This document shows positions 1 to 6,583 of a stretch of 15,196 bases of DNA, in pieces. Numbering within the stretch: position 1 is the first letter of the stretch; each line of letters starts with the position of its first letter. The position numbers were made by a program, and so were the translations under genes. The stretch lies in NCBI GenBank assembly GCA_024641205.1, contig JAHEDM010000012.1, forward strand, positions 1-15,196, given 5' to 3'. The notes under the pieces are model-generated. The model made no database searches. It saw only the letters and a program-made list of their open reading frames with translations, and was not told where the DNA came from. The DNA is from Actinomycetes bacterium (GTDB lineage: Bacteria > Actinomycetota > Acidimicrobiia > Spongiisociales > UBA4744).

Positions 1-754
1 AAGGCAGGGTCTCGGTCGAGAGGTGGCCCCGAAAATCGACCTCTCGTAGCACATCCGCCAACTCCGAGAAGTCGATGTGACCCTGGCCCGCCGCTCGCCG
101 GTTGCTATCGGTGAACTGTGCGTGCAGAACGCGCTCGCCGGCCGATCGCAACGACTCCGCCAACGAAACCTCCTCAATGTTCATGTGGAACGTGTCGGCC
201 AGGATTCCGAGATTCTCCATGTCCACCTCATCGATGAACCGCAATGCCTCGTCGATCGTATTGAGGAGGTTCGTCTCATATCGGTTGATCGGTTCGACGA
301 CCAGCGAAACGTTGCGCGGGAGCGCATATTCGGCATACCGGCGAACAGTTTCGATCACCCGGCGATACTGATCGACCCGATCGCCCTCCGACCCGGTGAG
401 TTTGCCGCGGACGCCGCCGATGACCACCAGCGCCTCCCAGGGGGCGGCCAGGTCGATGATGCGGTGCATGCGTTGGTCGAGCAAGGCTTGGACCCGGGAA
501 TCCTCGGCCGTCAACGACCATCCGTCCGAGTAGAAGGACTGTCCCGTGGCAATCGCCGAGAGGTGCAGGCCGCGCCCACGAAGGCCGGCATCACATGATG
601 TGACGGCCGCATCCTCCGGATCGCGGACGCTCATCTCAATGGCGTCATAGCCCAGTTCTACGGCCGCATCGACGGCCGCTATCCAGTCGCCCGCAAAAAG
701 CAGTGGGGCAAACTCAGCCGGGCAGGGCGAGATCGCCATGCTGGTCCTGAACAT
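1..754 (-). CDS. iolO: 5-keto-L-gluconate epimerase-like TIM barrel (IolO-type), 3' end cut by window edge
   Basis: This reading frame runs from an ATG at 754 off the left edge, with 251 residues visible. The ATG follows a GAGG ribosome site, and an in-frame TGA lies just upstream. The protein is a sugar isomerase/epimerase TIM barrel of the ketose 3-epimerase type. Signatures seen are VVEPINRYE (E154), GILADTFHMNIEE (D187), a DSNRR..GQGHIDF stretch near 216-229 and a terminal STE (E248). E154, D187 and E248 fit three of the four metal ligands of D-tagatose 3-epimerase. The fourth position is Gln213, not His. The segments RDPEDA, TGQSFYSDGWSLT and IGGVRGK resemble, from memory, Thermotoga maritima TM0416 (IolO), which interconverts 5-keto-L-gluconate and D-tagaturonate. 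It lies 38 bases after the IolN-like gene, which supports an inositol role. A general ketose epimerase is the alternative. Confidence 0.8.
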   Translation of the reverse strand, partial: MFRTSMAISPCPAEFAPLLFAGDWIAAVDAAVELGYDAIEMSVRDPEDAAVTSCDAGLRGRGLHLSAIATGQSFYSDGWSLTAEDSRVQALLDQRMHRIIDLAAPWEALVVIGGVRGKLTGSEGDRVDQYRRVIETVRRYAEYALPRNVSLVVEPINRYETNLLNTIDEALRFIDEVDMENLGILADTFHMNIEEVSLAESLRSAGERVLHAQFTDSNRRAAGQGHIDFSELADVLREVDFRGHLSTETLP

Positions 755-792
755 CAAGCCTCAGTCTCCACGCACTCGGCCCCCTGCCACGA

Positions 793-1770
793 TCACGGCG
801 GATAGGCGAACGTGTAGAGGTGGCGGCCGCCCGGCTCACGTGGTCCCTTGAGCACCGCTTCGACGTCCTCGCGAGGACGCATGCTCACCTGCTCGATGGG
901 CGGAAGTTCGCCGACCGGGTACATCGCCATGATGTCGTTGACCAATCTCTCCAGGTAGTCCAAGATCGCGTTGACTCCGCCCTTCGCCTTGGCCGGATCG
1001 GCCAGTGTGGCGTCGCCCACGGTGCCTTCCGGGGTGGCGACCACCTCGAGCGGGGAACCCCCTACTTGCTGCCAGAAGGGCAGCGGTGCCTCCGCCAGGG
1101 GGAGTGCCGAGCCGGATTTGTTGATGTGCCCGGGAGGCAGCAACGGCTTGAACGAGGTCTTCTCTGCATGCTGAAGATCGATGAATTCCGGGAACAGGGC
1201 CATCGAAAACGATGCCTCGCATTCGTCACCGTGGATGAAAGGCGTTTCGAACGGGCCGCCGTGGGCTTTGTCGCGGAGATGTTCGGGGATCACGAACCAC
1301 CAGTTGACGTTGATCAGTATGCACGGCACCTGGTATTTCTTCCCGAACTGGTGCATGGCCACCGGGATCACATAGTCCTGCCCGTGCCCGTTCAGGAGGA
1401 TCTGTTTGCGGAAACCGGCGTTCCAGAACCCAGCGATGACGGCTCGGAGATAGGCCGTGAACGTCTCCTCCGGGATGACGATATTGCCCGGCATGCCGAG
1501 GTGGTGGAACGGATGGGAGCCGTACCAGATGGGTTCAGCCACCGTGCATCCGGTGCGCTGGGCAATCTGCTCGGCCTGCCGGGTCACCAAGAAGGTGTCC
1601 TCACCCGGGTTCTGGGCGAGACCGTGCGACTCGGTGCTGCCGATCGGGATGATGATCAGATCGTTCTCTTTGAGTCGGTCCTCGACCTGTTTCCCGGTCA
1701 TGGTCTGGTAATAGATGCCAGACGGGCGCTCCATGTGACCGCCATCGGGGGGTATCTGCCATTCGCTCAT
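793..1770 (-). CDS. iolN: Creatininase-family hydrolase, probable 3-dehydro-scyllo-inosose hydrolase (IolN-type)
   Basis: This 325-residue protein has the creatininase (creatinine amidohydrolase) fold. Visible metal-site motifs are PIGSTESHG (E47, H49), GEDT (D58), NGHGQD (H129) and HGDECEAS (E183). The E-x-H then +9 Asp spacing matches creatininase. At the position where creatininase has NGHxEN, this protein has NGHGQD, so it is probably not a creatininase itself. In the Thermotoga inositol route a family member (IolN, TM0413) hydrolyses the diketo-inositol ring to 5-keto-L-gluconate. The neighbours here are exactly the dehydrogenase and epimerase that flank that step, and the function is inferred from them. 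The ATG at 1770 is preferred because AGGG lies 8 bases upstream. A GTG at 1776 sits too close to that site. The gene lies 31 bases after iolM and is probably in the same operon. It is a soluble cytoplasmic protein with no signal peptide. Confidence 0.8.
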   Translation of the reverse strand: MSEWQIPPDGGHMERPSGIYYQTMTGKQVEDRLKENDLIIIPIGSTESHGLAQNPGEDTFLVTRQAEQIAQRTGCTVAEPIWYGSHPFHHLGMPGNIVIPEETFTAYLRAVIAGFWNAGFRKQILLNGHGQDYVIPVAMHQFGKKYQVPCILINVNWWFVIPEHLRDKAHGGPFETPFIHGDECEASFSMALFPEFIDLQHAEKTSFKPLLPPGHINKSGSALPLAEAPLPFWQQVGGSPLEVVATPEGTVGDATLADPAKAKGGVNAILDYLERLVNDIMAMYPVGELPPIEQVSMRPREDVEAVLKGPREPGGRHLYTFAYPP

Positions 1771-1801
1771 GAACACTGCCCTTTCTTCGTCTTCTGATTA
1801 C

Positions 1802-2875
1802 CTAGACCGTATTGGGTTGTACCAGCACCTTGATTGCGCCGTCGATGCGCTCTGTGAAGGTCTCGTAGGCGAGTCCGAAGTCCTTCAGCGGGAACCTGTG
1901 AGTCGTGACAATATCGACGTCGATCTTGCCTGCGGCGATGAGAGGGATGATCTCCGCGCACGTCCCGGGATTGGCACGTACGCCATAGAGGTCCATCTCC
2001 TCGATGACGAGACGGCCGAGGGGGAGTTCGGAGGCATCCAGAGGAACACCGATCAGGGCGACTCGTCCGCCTTTGCGGGTCATCTCGATTGCGTCCCGGG
2101 TTGAGGTGCCACGGGCTGCCGTGTCGACCGTCATGTGGGCGCCCTTGCCATCGGTGAGATCGCGCACGGCTTGGGGGCCGTCCACCTTGCTGTTGTCGAC
2201 GATGTCGGCACCGAGAGCGGCGGCCGTCTCGAGTCGCGGTCCCCGGCCGACCACGATCACTTGCGATGCTCCCATCGTCGCGGCGCACTGGGCTGCCAAC
2301 AAGCCCTGGGCACCCGGTCCGACGATGGCCACCGAATCGCCCGGCATCACCTTGCCGCGCTTGACCGCGTGCAAGGCAATCGAGCTGGCATCCACCAAGG
2401 CCGCCTGCTCCAAGGTCATCGAGTCGGGAATGGGGAAGACCGACTTGACCGAACTGTTGTGGTACTGGCGGAGTGCGCCGGTGCTGTAGTGGCCGTAGTG
2501 CCGGTGGTTGCGGTCCTCGTTCCCGTAGTTCTCGCAGAGCGTGTAGCGACCGATGGTGCACATCCGGCAATACCCACAGCCCGAGTGTGCCGTTCCCGCG
2601 ACCCGATCTCCCACTGCGAAACCGAATCCTTCGCTATCAGCGCCGAGGGCAACGACCTCACCGGACCATTCGTGTCCCGGTGTGTACGGATACCCGCGCG
2701 GCCAGCCCCGTTTGAGGAAGTTCCCTGAGATGATCTCTTTGTCGGTTCCGCAGATAGCGACCGAGTGAACCTTGCAAAGCACCTCGTGGGCGGCCGGCTT
2801 TGGCACGTCGGTGGTCTGGATCTCGAACTGATTGGGACCGGTGAGGACGAGAGCTTCCATCGACTGATCGGGCAT
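1802..2875 (-). CDS. iolM: Zinc-dependent MDR alcohol dehydrogenase, probable scyllo-inosose 3-dehydrogenase (IolM-type)
   Basis: This 357-residue medium-chain zinc dehydrogenase begins at an ATG (2875) with GGAGA about 5 bases upstream. An upstream extension in the frame has no comparable site. Catalytic zinc ligands visible are C42 (ICGTD) and H68-E69 (PGHEW). A structural zinc site is formed by C100, C103, C106 and C114. The nucleotide-binding loop is GPGAQG (186-191). An unusual His-rich stretch covers about 124-139 between the zinc lobe and the Rossmann domain. Family members oxidise secondary alcohols of polyols with NAD(P). With IolN- and IolO-type genes directly downstream, the likely reaction is scyllo-inosose to 3-dehydro-scyllo-inosose. 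It is the first gene of the three-gene unit and is divergent from the gene at 3072. Another polyol dehydrogenase (sorbitol or threonine type) is the alternative if the neighbours are ignored. Confidence 0.8.
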   Translation of the reverse strand: MPDQSMEALVLTGPNQFEIQTTDVPKPAAHEVLCKVHSVAICGTDKEIISGNFLKRGWPRGYPYTPGHEWSGEVVALGADSEGFGFAVGDRVAGTAHSGCGYCRMCTIGRYTLCENYGNEDRNHRHYGHYSTGALRQYHNSSVKSVFPIPDSMTLEQAALVDASSIALHAVKRGKVMPGDSVAIVGPGAQGLLAAQCAATMGASQVIVVGRGPRLETAAALGADIVDNSKVDGPQAVRDLTDGKGAHMTVDTAARGTSTRDAIEMTRKGGRVALIGVPLDASELPLGRLVIEEMDLYGVRANPGTCAEIIPLIAAGKIDVDIVTTHRFPLKDFGLAYETFTERIDGAIKVLVQPNTV

Positions 2876-3071
2876 CTTGTCTCCTTCGTCAGTCGGCCAG
2901 ACCTGGAGTTCCAAGGTCCGGCCGCGCACCTCGTTTCGTGAGACCAACCATAGAGATCTGACCGGCGACCGGCAGGGTCAAAGGTCCCAAAGCCGGGCCG
3001 CCAACGCCGCTCTCGCGGCTCGGTCGTCTCGTCCCATCTAAGGTGATCGCATTGGCTGAGAAGGAGGAGCA
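2876..3071. promoter_or_regulatory. Divergent intergenic region between iolM and the MDR reductase gene
   Basis: These 196 bases should carry promoters for both directions. On the plus side TAAGGT (3039-3044) could be a -10 box and GGAGG (3063-3067) precedes the ATG at 3072, but no -35 box resembling TTGACA is seen. On the minus side no well-spaced promoter was found. TTGACC lies 23 bases from TATGGT, which is too far. An imperfect 19-base palindrome at 2900-2918 is listed separately. Confidence 0.35.
2900..2918. promoter_or_regulatory. Imperfect palindrome upstream of iolM, possible operator
   Basis: The sequence GACCTGGAGTTCCAAGGTC has odd symmetry. The outer five positions (GACCT/AGGTC) pair perfectly, as does position 7 with 13. 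It lies 25-43 bases before the iolM start codon, a typical place for a repressor site. No regulator gene is present in the window to support this. Confidence 0.25.
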
Positions 3072-3995
3072 ATGCGGGCACTTGTCAACAGAGGAGACGG
3101 CGGGCTCGGTGTCGATTTGACCGAAGTGTCCGAACCCGACCCAACGCCGGCAGAGTTGGTTGTAGATGTTGCCGGGATGTCGGTCAACCGTGGGGAACTC
3201 CGGCTTCTGGCCGCCCGCCCCGAGGGCTGGAGGCCCGGTCAGGATGTAGCCGGAACCGTTCGGGAAGCTGCTGCCGACGGCTCGGGCCCTCCGGCGGGAG
3301 CCCGCGTGGTTGCCTGGGTGGACCAAGGCGGCTGGGCCGAGCGGGTCAGCGCTTCCGTCGACCGCGTGGCCGTCCTGCCTGAAGGCGTTTCCTTCAGTGC
3401 GGCGGCGACCCTACCGATCGCCGGGATGACGGCGCTTCGAGCGCTGCGGGTGGGCGGGGAGCTGCTCGGCCGTCGCGTGCTCGTCACGGGAGCCGCAGGC
3501 GGCGTCGGGAGGTTTGCCGTCGAGCTGGCCGCCCGGGGTGGTGCTTCGGTGACGGCGGTTGTGCGTGACGCCATACGAGCAGATGGCCTTGCTCAACTGG
3601 GGGCTGCCCGGGTTGTCTTTGACATCGGCGAGGCCGAAGGGCCCTTTGATGTCATTCTCGAGTCGGCGGGAGGATCGTCTCTAACCGCCGCAGTTCGCCT
3701 GGTCGCTCCGCAAGGCGCCGTGATTGTTTTCGGAAACTCGTCTGGTGAAGCGGCCGAGATCAGCTTTGGCGATTTCGTAGGCCGCCCGGGAGCCCGTCTC
3801 GAAGGCTTCTTTGTCTACGCGAGTGCCCAGCCGCCCAGCTTCGGTGAAGACCTCGAGCGCCTCACCGACTTCGTGGCTCGCGGTGAACTCAATCCCCACA
3901 TCGGCATGGAAGTGAGCTGGACGAAGGCCGAAGCAGCTTTTGCTGCTGTTGCGGAGCGGCGGGTGAACGGAAAGGCTGTGCTTCTGATCGACTGA
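3072..3995 (+). CDS. Zinc-less MDR oxidoreductase, quinone reductase-like
   Basis: This is a 307-residue medium-chain reductase of the quinone oxidoreductase/zeta-crystallin type. The N-terminal GroES-like half (1-125) includes MSVNRGE and GQDVAGTV. The Rossmann motif VTGAAGGVG lies at 138-146 and is followed by a beta-strand ending in VVRD. No cysteine cluster or Cys/His-Glu zinc ligands are present, unlike IolM, so the enzyme should be metal-free and is likely NADPH-linked. The start is well supported, with AAGGAGGAG ending 3-4 bases before the ATG. It is divergent from iolM. A 10-bp stem-loop follows the stop, which suggests it is transcribed alone. The substrate is unknown; quinones, enals or other activated alkenes are typical of the family. 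Confidence 0.85.
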   Translation: MRALVNRGDGGLGVDLTEVSEPDPTPAELVVDVAGMSVNRGELRLLAARPEGWRPGQDVAGTVREAAADGSGPPAGARVVAWVDQGGWAERVSASVDRVAVLPEGVSFSAAATLPIAGMTALRALRVGGELLGRRVLVTGAAGGVGRFAVELAARGGASVTAVVRDAIRADGLAQLGAARVVFDIGEAEGPFDVILESAGGSSLTAAVRLVAPQGAVIVFGNSSGEAAEISFGDFVGRPGARLEGFFVYASAQPPSFGEDLERLTDFVARGELNPHIGMEVSWTKAEAAFAAVAERRVNGKAVLLID

Positions 3996-4015
3996 TGTGG
4001 TCGACTCACACCGCC

Positions 4016-4042
4016 GTTCCGGCCCGACGGGTGGGCCGGAAC
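4016..4042 (+). terminator. Perfect 10-bp stem-loop after the MDR gene
   Basis: GTTCCGGCCC (4016-4025) and GGGCCGGAAC (4033-4042) are exact reverse complements around the 7-base loop GACGGGT. The hairpin starts 20 bases after the stop codon of the gene ending at 3995. No T-run follows, so it would be a tail-less terminator of the kind often proposed in high-GC actinobacteria. An mRNA-stabilising hairpin or a binding site is also possible. Confidence 0.55.
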
Positions 4043-4085
4043 GCGAGAGCTCGAATAGGATTGGTTCCCCGACGGAGAGGGATCC

Positions 4086-4388
4086 ATGGTCGTGGTAGTG
4101 CTGTTGTATCCGGCGTACTTACCTACGTTCGAGGAAACCGCCGCGCGTTGCCAAGCGGCGGTACCCGTCTTTGAGAACGACGTGCCGGGCCTCATCGACA
4201 AGACCTGGGGTATGAACGAGGAGACCGCCAGGATGTGTTCGGTTTACCACTTCGAGGACCGGGCGTCGGCGGAAGCATGTTTCGCCACCGACCGGTTCCG
4301 GGACTATGTGGAGAACACACTCAACAACCAACTCGAGATGGAGTACTTCGACGTCGCCGCCGTCGCCTACCGGGCTCCCCTCAAGTAG
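4086..4388 (+). CDS. Small YdhR-like dimeric alpha/beta-barrel protein
   Basis: This 100-residue protein follows a GAGAGGG site 5 bases before the ATG. Its layout matches the YdhR/antibiotic-monooxygenase-like ferredoxin fold: a hydrophobic first strand (VVVVLLYPAY), a helix through 15-30, a GLIDKTWGMNEET segment near 35-47, a strand VYHFED and a helix with ASAEACF. Members form dimers or larger barrels, and some are cofactor-free monooxygenases, but most have no known substrate. A possible -10 box TAGGAT lies at 4056-4061. It ends 26 bases from the convergent LLM gene. The family assignment is by pattern only and the role is unknown. Confidence 0.7.
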   Translation: MVVVVLLYPAYLPTFEETAARCQAAVPVFENDVPGLIDKTWGMNEETARMCSVYHFEDRASAEACFATDRFRDYVENTLNNQLEMEYFDVAAVAYRAPLK

Positions 4389-4414
4389 CAGACCAACGCG
4401 TTCCGGACGCATCT

Positions 4415-5257
4415 TCAAACGAGTTCCGAGAGGGCTTGCACCATCGGTTCCACCATCGCAACGCTGTACGGAGCACGCATGCTGAAGACGGCGACGTCGA
4501 CGCCTGCCTCGAACAGTCGTGCCGCCCGATCAGCGAGGGCCCCGGGGTCGGCCTCGGCCGACCAGCGGACGTGAGCACTGCAGGTGATCTCGGTTGGATC
4601 CCTGCCCACGTCCTCACAGTGACCGACCAAAACTTCATGCTTGCGGGGCCAGTCGCCCGGCTCGATCATGAGGGCATCCCACATCTGCGCCCAGCGCGCC
4701 ACGGTGCGCAGGGTCCTTTGCTCGCCTTGCCCCCCGATGATGATCGGCGGATGTGGTTGTTGCGGGCCCTTGGGTTCGCAGCGTGCGTTTTCGAGTTGGT
4801 AGAAGCGTCCTGCAAAGCTGGTTTCTTCCTGAGAGAGCATCCGGGAGATGATCTCGGTTCCTTCGTCGAATCGGTCCATGCGGTCTTTGATCGTGCCCAA
4901 CTCCAGACCGTACGCCCGGGCCTCCAGTTCGTACCATCCGGCGCCGAGACCCAGGTTGAGCCGACCTTCTGAGACGATGTCGAGCGACGCTGCCATGTTG
5001 GCGGTGATGGCAGGATGGCGGAAGTGCATCCCGCCGACCATGCAGCCGACTCGGATCCGTGACGTGGCCCGCGCCAGCGCGGTGAGCGTCACCCACGCCT
5101 CCATGCATGGTCCGGTCGGATCACCGGCGATCGGATAGAAGTGATCGAAGTTCCAGGCGGATTCGAACAGTTCTATCTGGTCGGCCGCCTCCCAGATCTC
5201 GACGATGTCGCTCCAGGATGCGTGCTGCGGAGGGGTCTTGATAGCGAAGCGAGCCAC
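4415..5257 (-). CDS. LLM class F420-dependent oxidoreductase, Rv1855c/TIGR03560-like (copy 1)
   Basis: This 280-residue enzyme has the luciferase-like TIM-barrel fold. Family signatures seen are FDHFYPI near 38-44, FRHPAITANMAASLD, GRLNLGLGAGW, a MDRFDEG..II segment, FAGRFYQL and CEP..PQQPHPPIIIGG. Close to the last of these is QRTLRTVARWAQMWD. These match the Rv1855c-type F420-dependent oxidoreductases, which transfer hydride between reduced F420 (or FMN) and unknown substrates. The start is a GTG at 5257 with AGGAG 6-7 bases upstream. A promoter-like pair lies at 5275-5302. A clear paralog lies at 6584-7420. The substrate is unknown, and use of F420 rather than FMN is inferred from the subfamily. 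Confidence 0.88.
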   Translation of the reverse strand: MARFAIKTPPQHASWSDIVEIWEAADQIELFESAWNFDHFYPIAGDPTGPCMEAWVTLTALARATSRIRVGCMVGGMHFRHPAITANMAASLDIVSEGRLNLGLGAGWYELEARAYGLELGTIKDRMDRFDEGTEIISRMLSQEETSFAGRFYQLENARCEPKGPQQPHPPIIIGGQGEQRTLRTVARWAQMWDALMIEPGDWPRKHEVLVGHCEDVGRDPTEITCSAHVRWSAEADPGALADRAARLFEAGVDVAVFSMRAPYSVAMVEPMVQALSELV

Positions 5258-5274
5258 TGCGGTCTCCTTTTCTC

Positions 5275-5302
5275 AGAATATGCGCCCAACCACAATATCC
5301 AA
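5275..5302 (-). promoter_or_regulatory. Candidate promoter for the LLM gene at 4415-5257
   Basis: On the minus strand TTGGAT (5297-5302) and TATTCT (5275-5280) are separated by 16 bases. The -10 matches TATAAT at four of six positions and the -35 begins TTG. Transcription would start about 10 bases before the AGGAG site, giving a very short leader. The AT-rich patch stands out in a GC-rich region. Confidence 0.4.
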
Positions 5303-5330
5303 CGGCCCGGTTCGCTGGCGGACGAAGCTA

Positions 5331-5369
5331 CGGAGAGGAGCAGACGACCCAGGAATAACTCTCCGTCTG
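5331..5369. other. Two overlapping, mutually exclusive inverted repeats
   Basis: CGGAGAG (5331-5337) can pair with CTCTCCG (5359-5365), and CAGACG (5341-5346) can pair with CGTCTG (5364-5369). The two 3' arms share two bases, so only one hairpin can form in full at a time. The element lies in the 197-base divergent region between the LLM gene and coxG, 85-124 bases before the coxG start. A GC-only stretch (GCCGGC repeated, about 5377-5390) follows it. No other gene is visible in this gap. TAGAGT at 5402-5407 could be a coxG -10 box but lacks a -35. Confidence 0.25.
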
Positions 5370-5454
5370 ATGGAACGGCCGGCGGCCGGCGGGGCGGCGG
5401 TTAGAGTAGATCGACTCGGAGAGGCTGCTTTGCTGTGGGTTCTGAGGAGGTCTC

Positions 5455-6045
5455 ATGAACATCACAAAGGAATTCGCCGTGGCGGCGACCCCGGCCGAGG
5501 TGTGGGCCTACCTCCTGGACATACCCTCCGTGGTGCCCTGTCTGCCCGGTGCCGAATTGACCGGGAGCGACGGCAATAGTCACACCGGGAAGGTGACTGC
5601 GAAGTTGGGCCCGATGACGGCGACCTTTGTCGGAGAGGCGACCGTGGTCACCGACGACCAGGAACGTACGGGTCGTATCGTCGGCAAGGGAGTCGATCGG
5701 CAAGGCGGCAGTCAGGGCAGAGTGAAGCTTGACTACCGGGTATCGGAGGCTGAAGAGGGCTCTTCCGTAGCGCTCGACGCCAATGTCACCCTCTCTGGAG
5801 CAGCCGCCCAGTTCGGACGTCCCGGTCTCATAGACGAAATGGCCGGCCGCCTCATCAGTGAGTTCGTAGCCTGCCTCGAAGCTCGGTTGCAGGCGTCGGA
5901 CCAAAAGGCCGCGTCCGTCATACAGGCCGGTGAGATGGGAGGCTTCGGCCTCCTCGTCGGGAGCATGTGGAGCGCCTTCTTGAATTTCTTGCGACGTTTG
6001 TTTGGTACATCGGGCTCCGGCGGCGATGGCCCAAAGGCCGGCTGA
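5455..6045 (+). CDS. coxG: CoxG-like SRPBCC protein with C-terminal membrane-anchor-like helix
   Basis: This 196-residue protein starts at an ATG preceded by GAGGAGG (4 bases). Residues 1-145 form a CoxG/SRPBCC (START-like) domain. It opens with ATPAEVWAYLLDIPSVVPCLPGAEL and includes GKVTAKLGP and GRPGLIDEMAGRLISEF, the usual CoxG signatures. Residues about 162-183 are hydrophobic and aromatic, then basic (FLRRLF), consistent with membrane anchoring. A Gly-rich tail follows. In carboxydotrophs CoxG helps anchor CO dehydrogenase to the membrane, but no molybdenum hydroxylase genes are present here. It is probably an orphan relative that binds a hydrophobic ligand or a partner enzyme. A phosphatase gene follows 45 bases downstream. 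Confidence 0.85.
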   Translation: MNITKEFAVAATPAEVWAYLLDIPSVVPCLPGAELTGSDGNSHTGKVTAKLGPMTATFVGEATVVTDDQERTGRIVGKGVDRQGGSQGRVKLDYRVSEAEEGSSVALDANVTLSGAAAQFGRPGLIDEMAGRLISEFVACLEARLQASDQKAASVIQAGEMGGFGLLVGSMWSAFLNFLRRLFGTSGSGGDGPKAG

Positions 6046-6090
6046 GCCAGACCGTCTGTACGCTTCCTCAGGTCGACAAGTAGGGAAGCC

Positions 6091-6573
6091 GTGACCTATA
6101 CCGTCTTGTTCCTCTGCACCGGCAACATCGGGCGATCACCCCTGGCCGCTGCTCTTGGCCGCCACAAGCTGGCCAGAGCTTTGGCAATCAAGAACCAGAG
6201 CCTCGGGGAATCCGGCATCCTGGTTCGATCGGCCGGGACGCACGCGCCGGAGGGAATGGCGGCTTCGCCGCGCGGGGCGGCAGTGGCCGCCGAGCACGGG
6301 GTGAACCTCACGGGGCATGTCTCGACCAGGCTGACGATTCCCATGACAGAGGAGGCCGATCGTATCTTCTGCATGGATGCGGCCCAGGTCGCGTACGTTG
6401 GGTCACTCGGGGTCCATCGTCCGGTCGAATTACTGGACCCGGCCGGGAACGACATACCGGATCCGCACGGTCAGGATCTCGAGTTTTTCCGAAAAGTCGC
6501 CGACCAGATCGCCGCGGCACTCGACGAACGGCTCCCGGAGATCCTGGAGGAAGCTGGTCGGGCCGGGCGCTGA
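6091..6573 (+). CDS. Low-molecular-weight protein-tyrosine phosphatase family protein
   Basis: This 160-residue protein begins with GTG at 6091, with AGGGA about 5 bases upstream. The P-loop CTGNIGRSP (C9 to R15, CX5R-S) and the general-acid motif PDP (D124) are both present, so it should be catalytically active. The second Cys found in many members (GNxCRSP) is Gly here. Length and motif spacing are typical of LMW-PTP/Wzb-type enzymes, which remove phosphate from tyrosine or phosphoarginine. Arsenate reductases share the fold but have further conserved cysteines at the C-terminus that are missing here. It lies 45 bases after coxG and may be co-transcribed with it. It converges on the LLM gene with a 10-base gap. 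The substrate is unknown. Confidence 0.88.
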   Translation: MTYTVLFLCTGNIGRSPLAAALGRHKLARALAIKNQSLGESGILVRSAGTHAPEGMAASPRGAAVAAEHGVNLTGHVSTRLTIPMTEEADRIFCMDAAQVAYVGSLGVHRPVELLDPAGNDIPDPHGQDLEFFRKVADQIAAALDERLPEILEEAGRAGR

Positions 6574-6583
6574 CCGGCCGTCT

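Noticed and set aside
820..1797. Long plus-strand open frame (325 residues) opposite the creatininase-family gene
   Set aside because: It is antisense to a gene with intact metal-site motifs and shows no family signature. Such shadow frames are expected in GC-rich DNA.
1767..2570. Minus-strand 267-residue frame overlapping the zinc dehydrogenase in another frame
   Set aside because: It is Arg/Gly/Pro/His-rich low-complexity translation, typical of an out-of-frame reading of a real gene. The zinc and Rossmann motifs are in the other frame.
2925..2975. TTGACC and TATGGT on the minus strand as an iolM promoter
   Set aside because: The 23-base spacing is too long for a sigma-70-type promoter, and no better -35/-10 pair was found.
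4235..4972. Plus-strand 245-residue frame spanning the end of the YdhR-like gene and the LLM gene
   Set aside because: It overlaps two well-supported genes and has no recognisable motif or ribosome site.
5376..5400. GCCGGC repeat and G-rich run as a repeat element or attachment site
   Set aside because: Two copies of a 6-base GC palindrome are expected by chance at this base composition. There is no integrase or flanking duplication.
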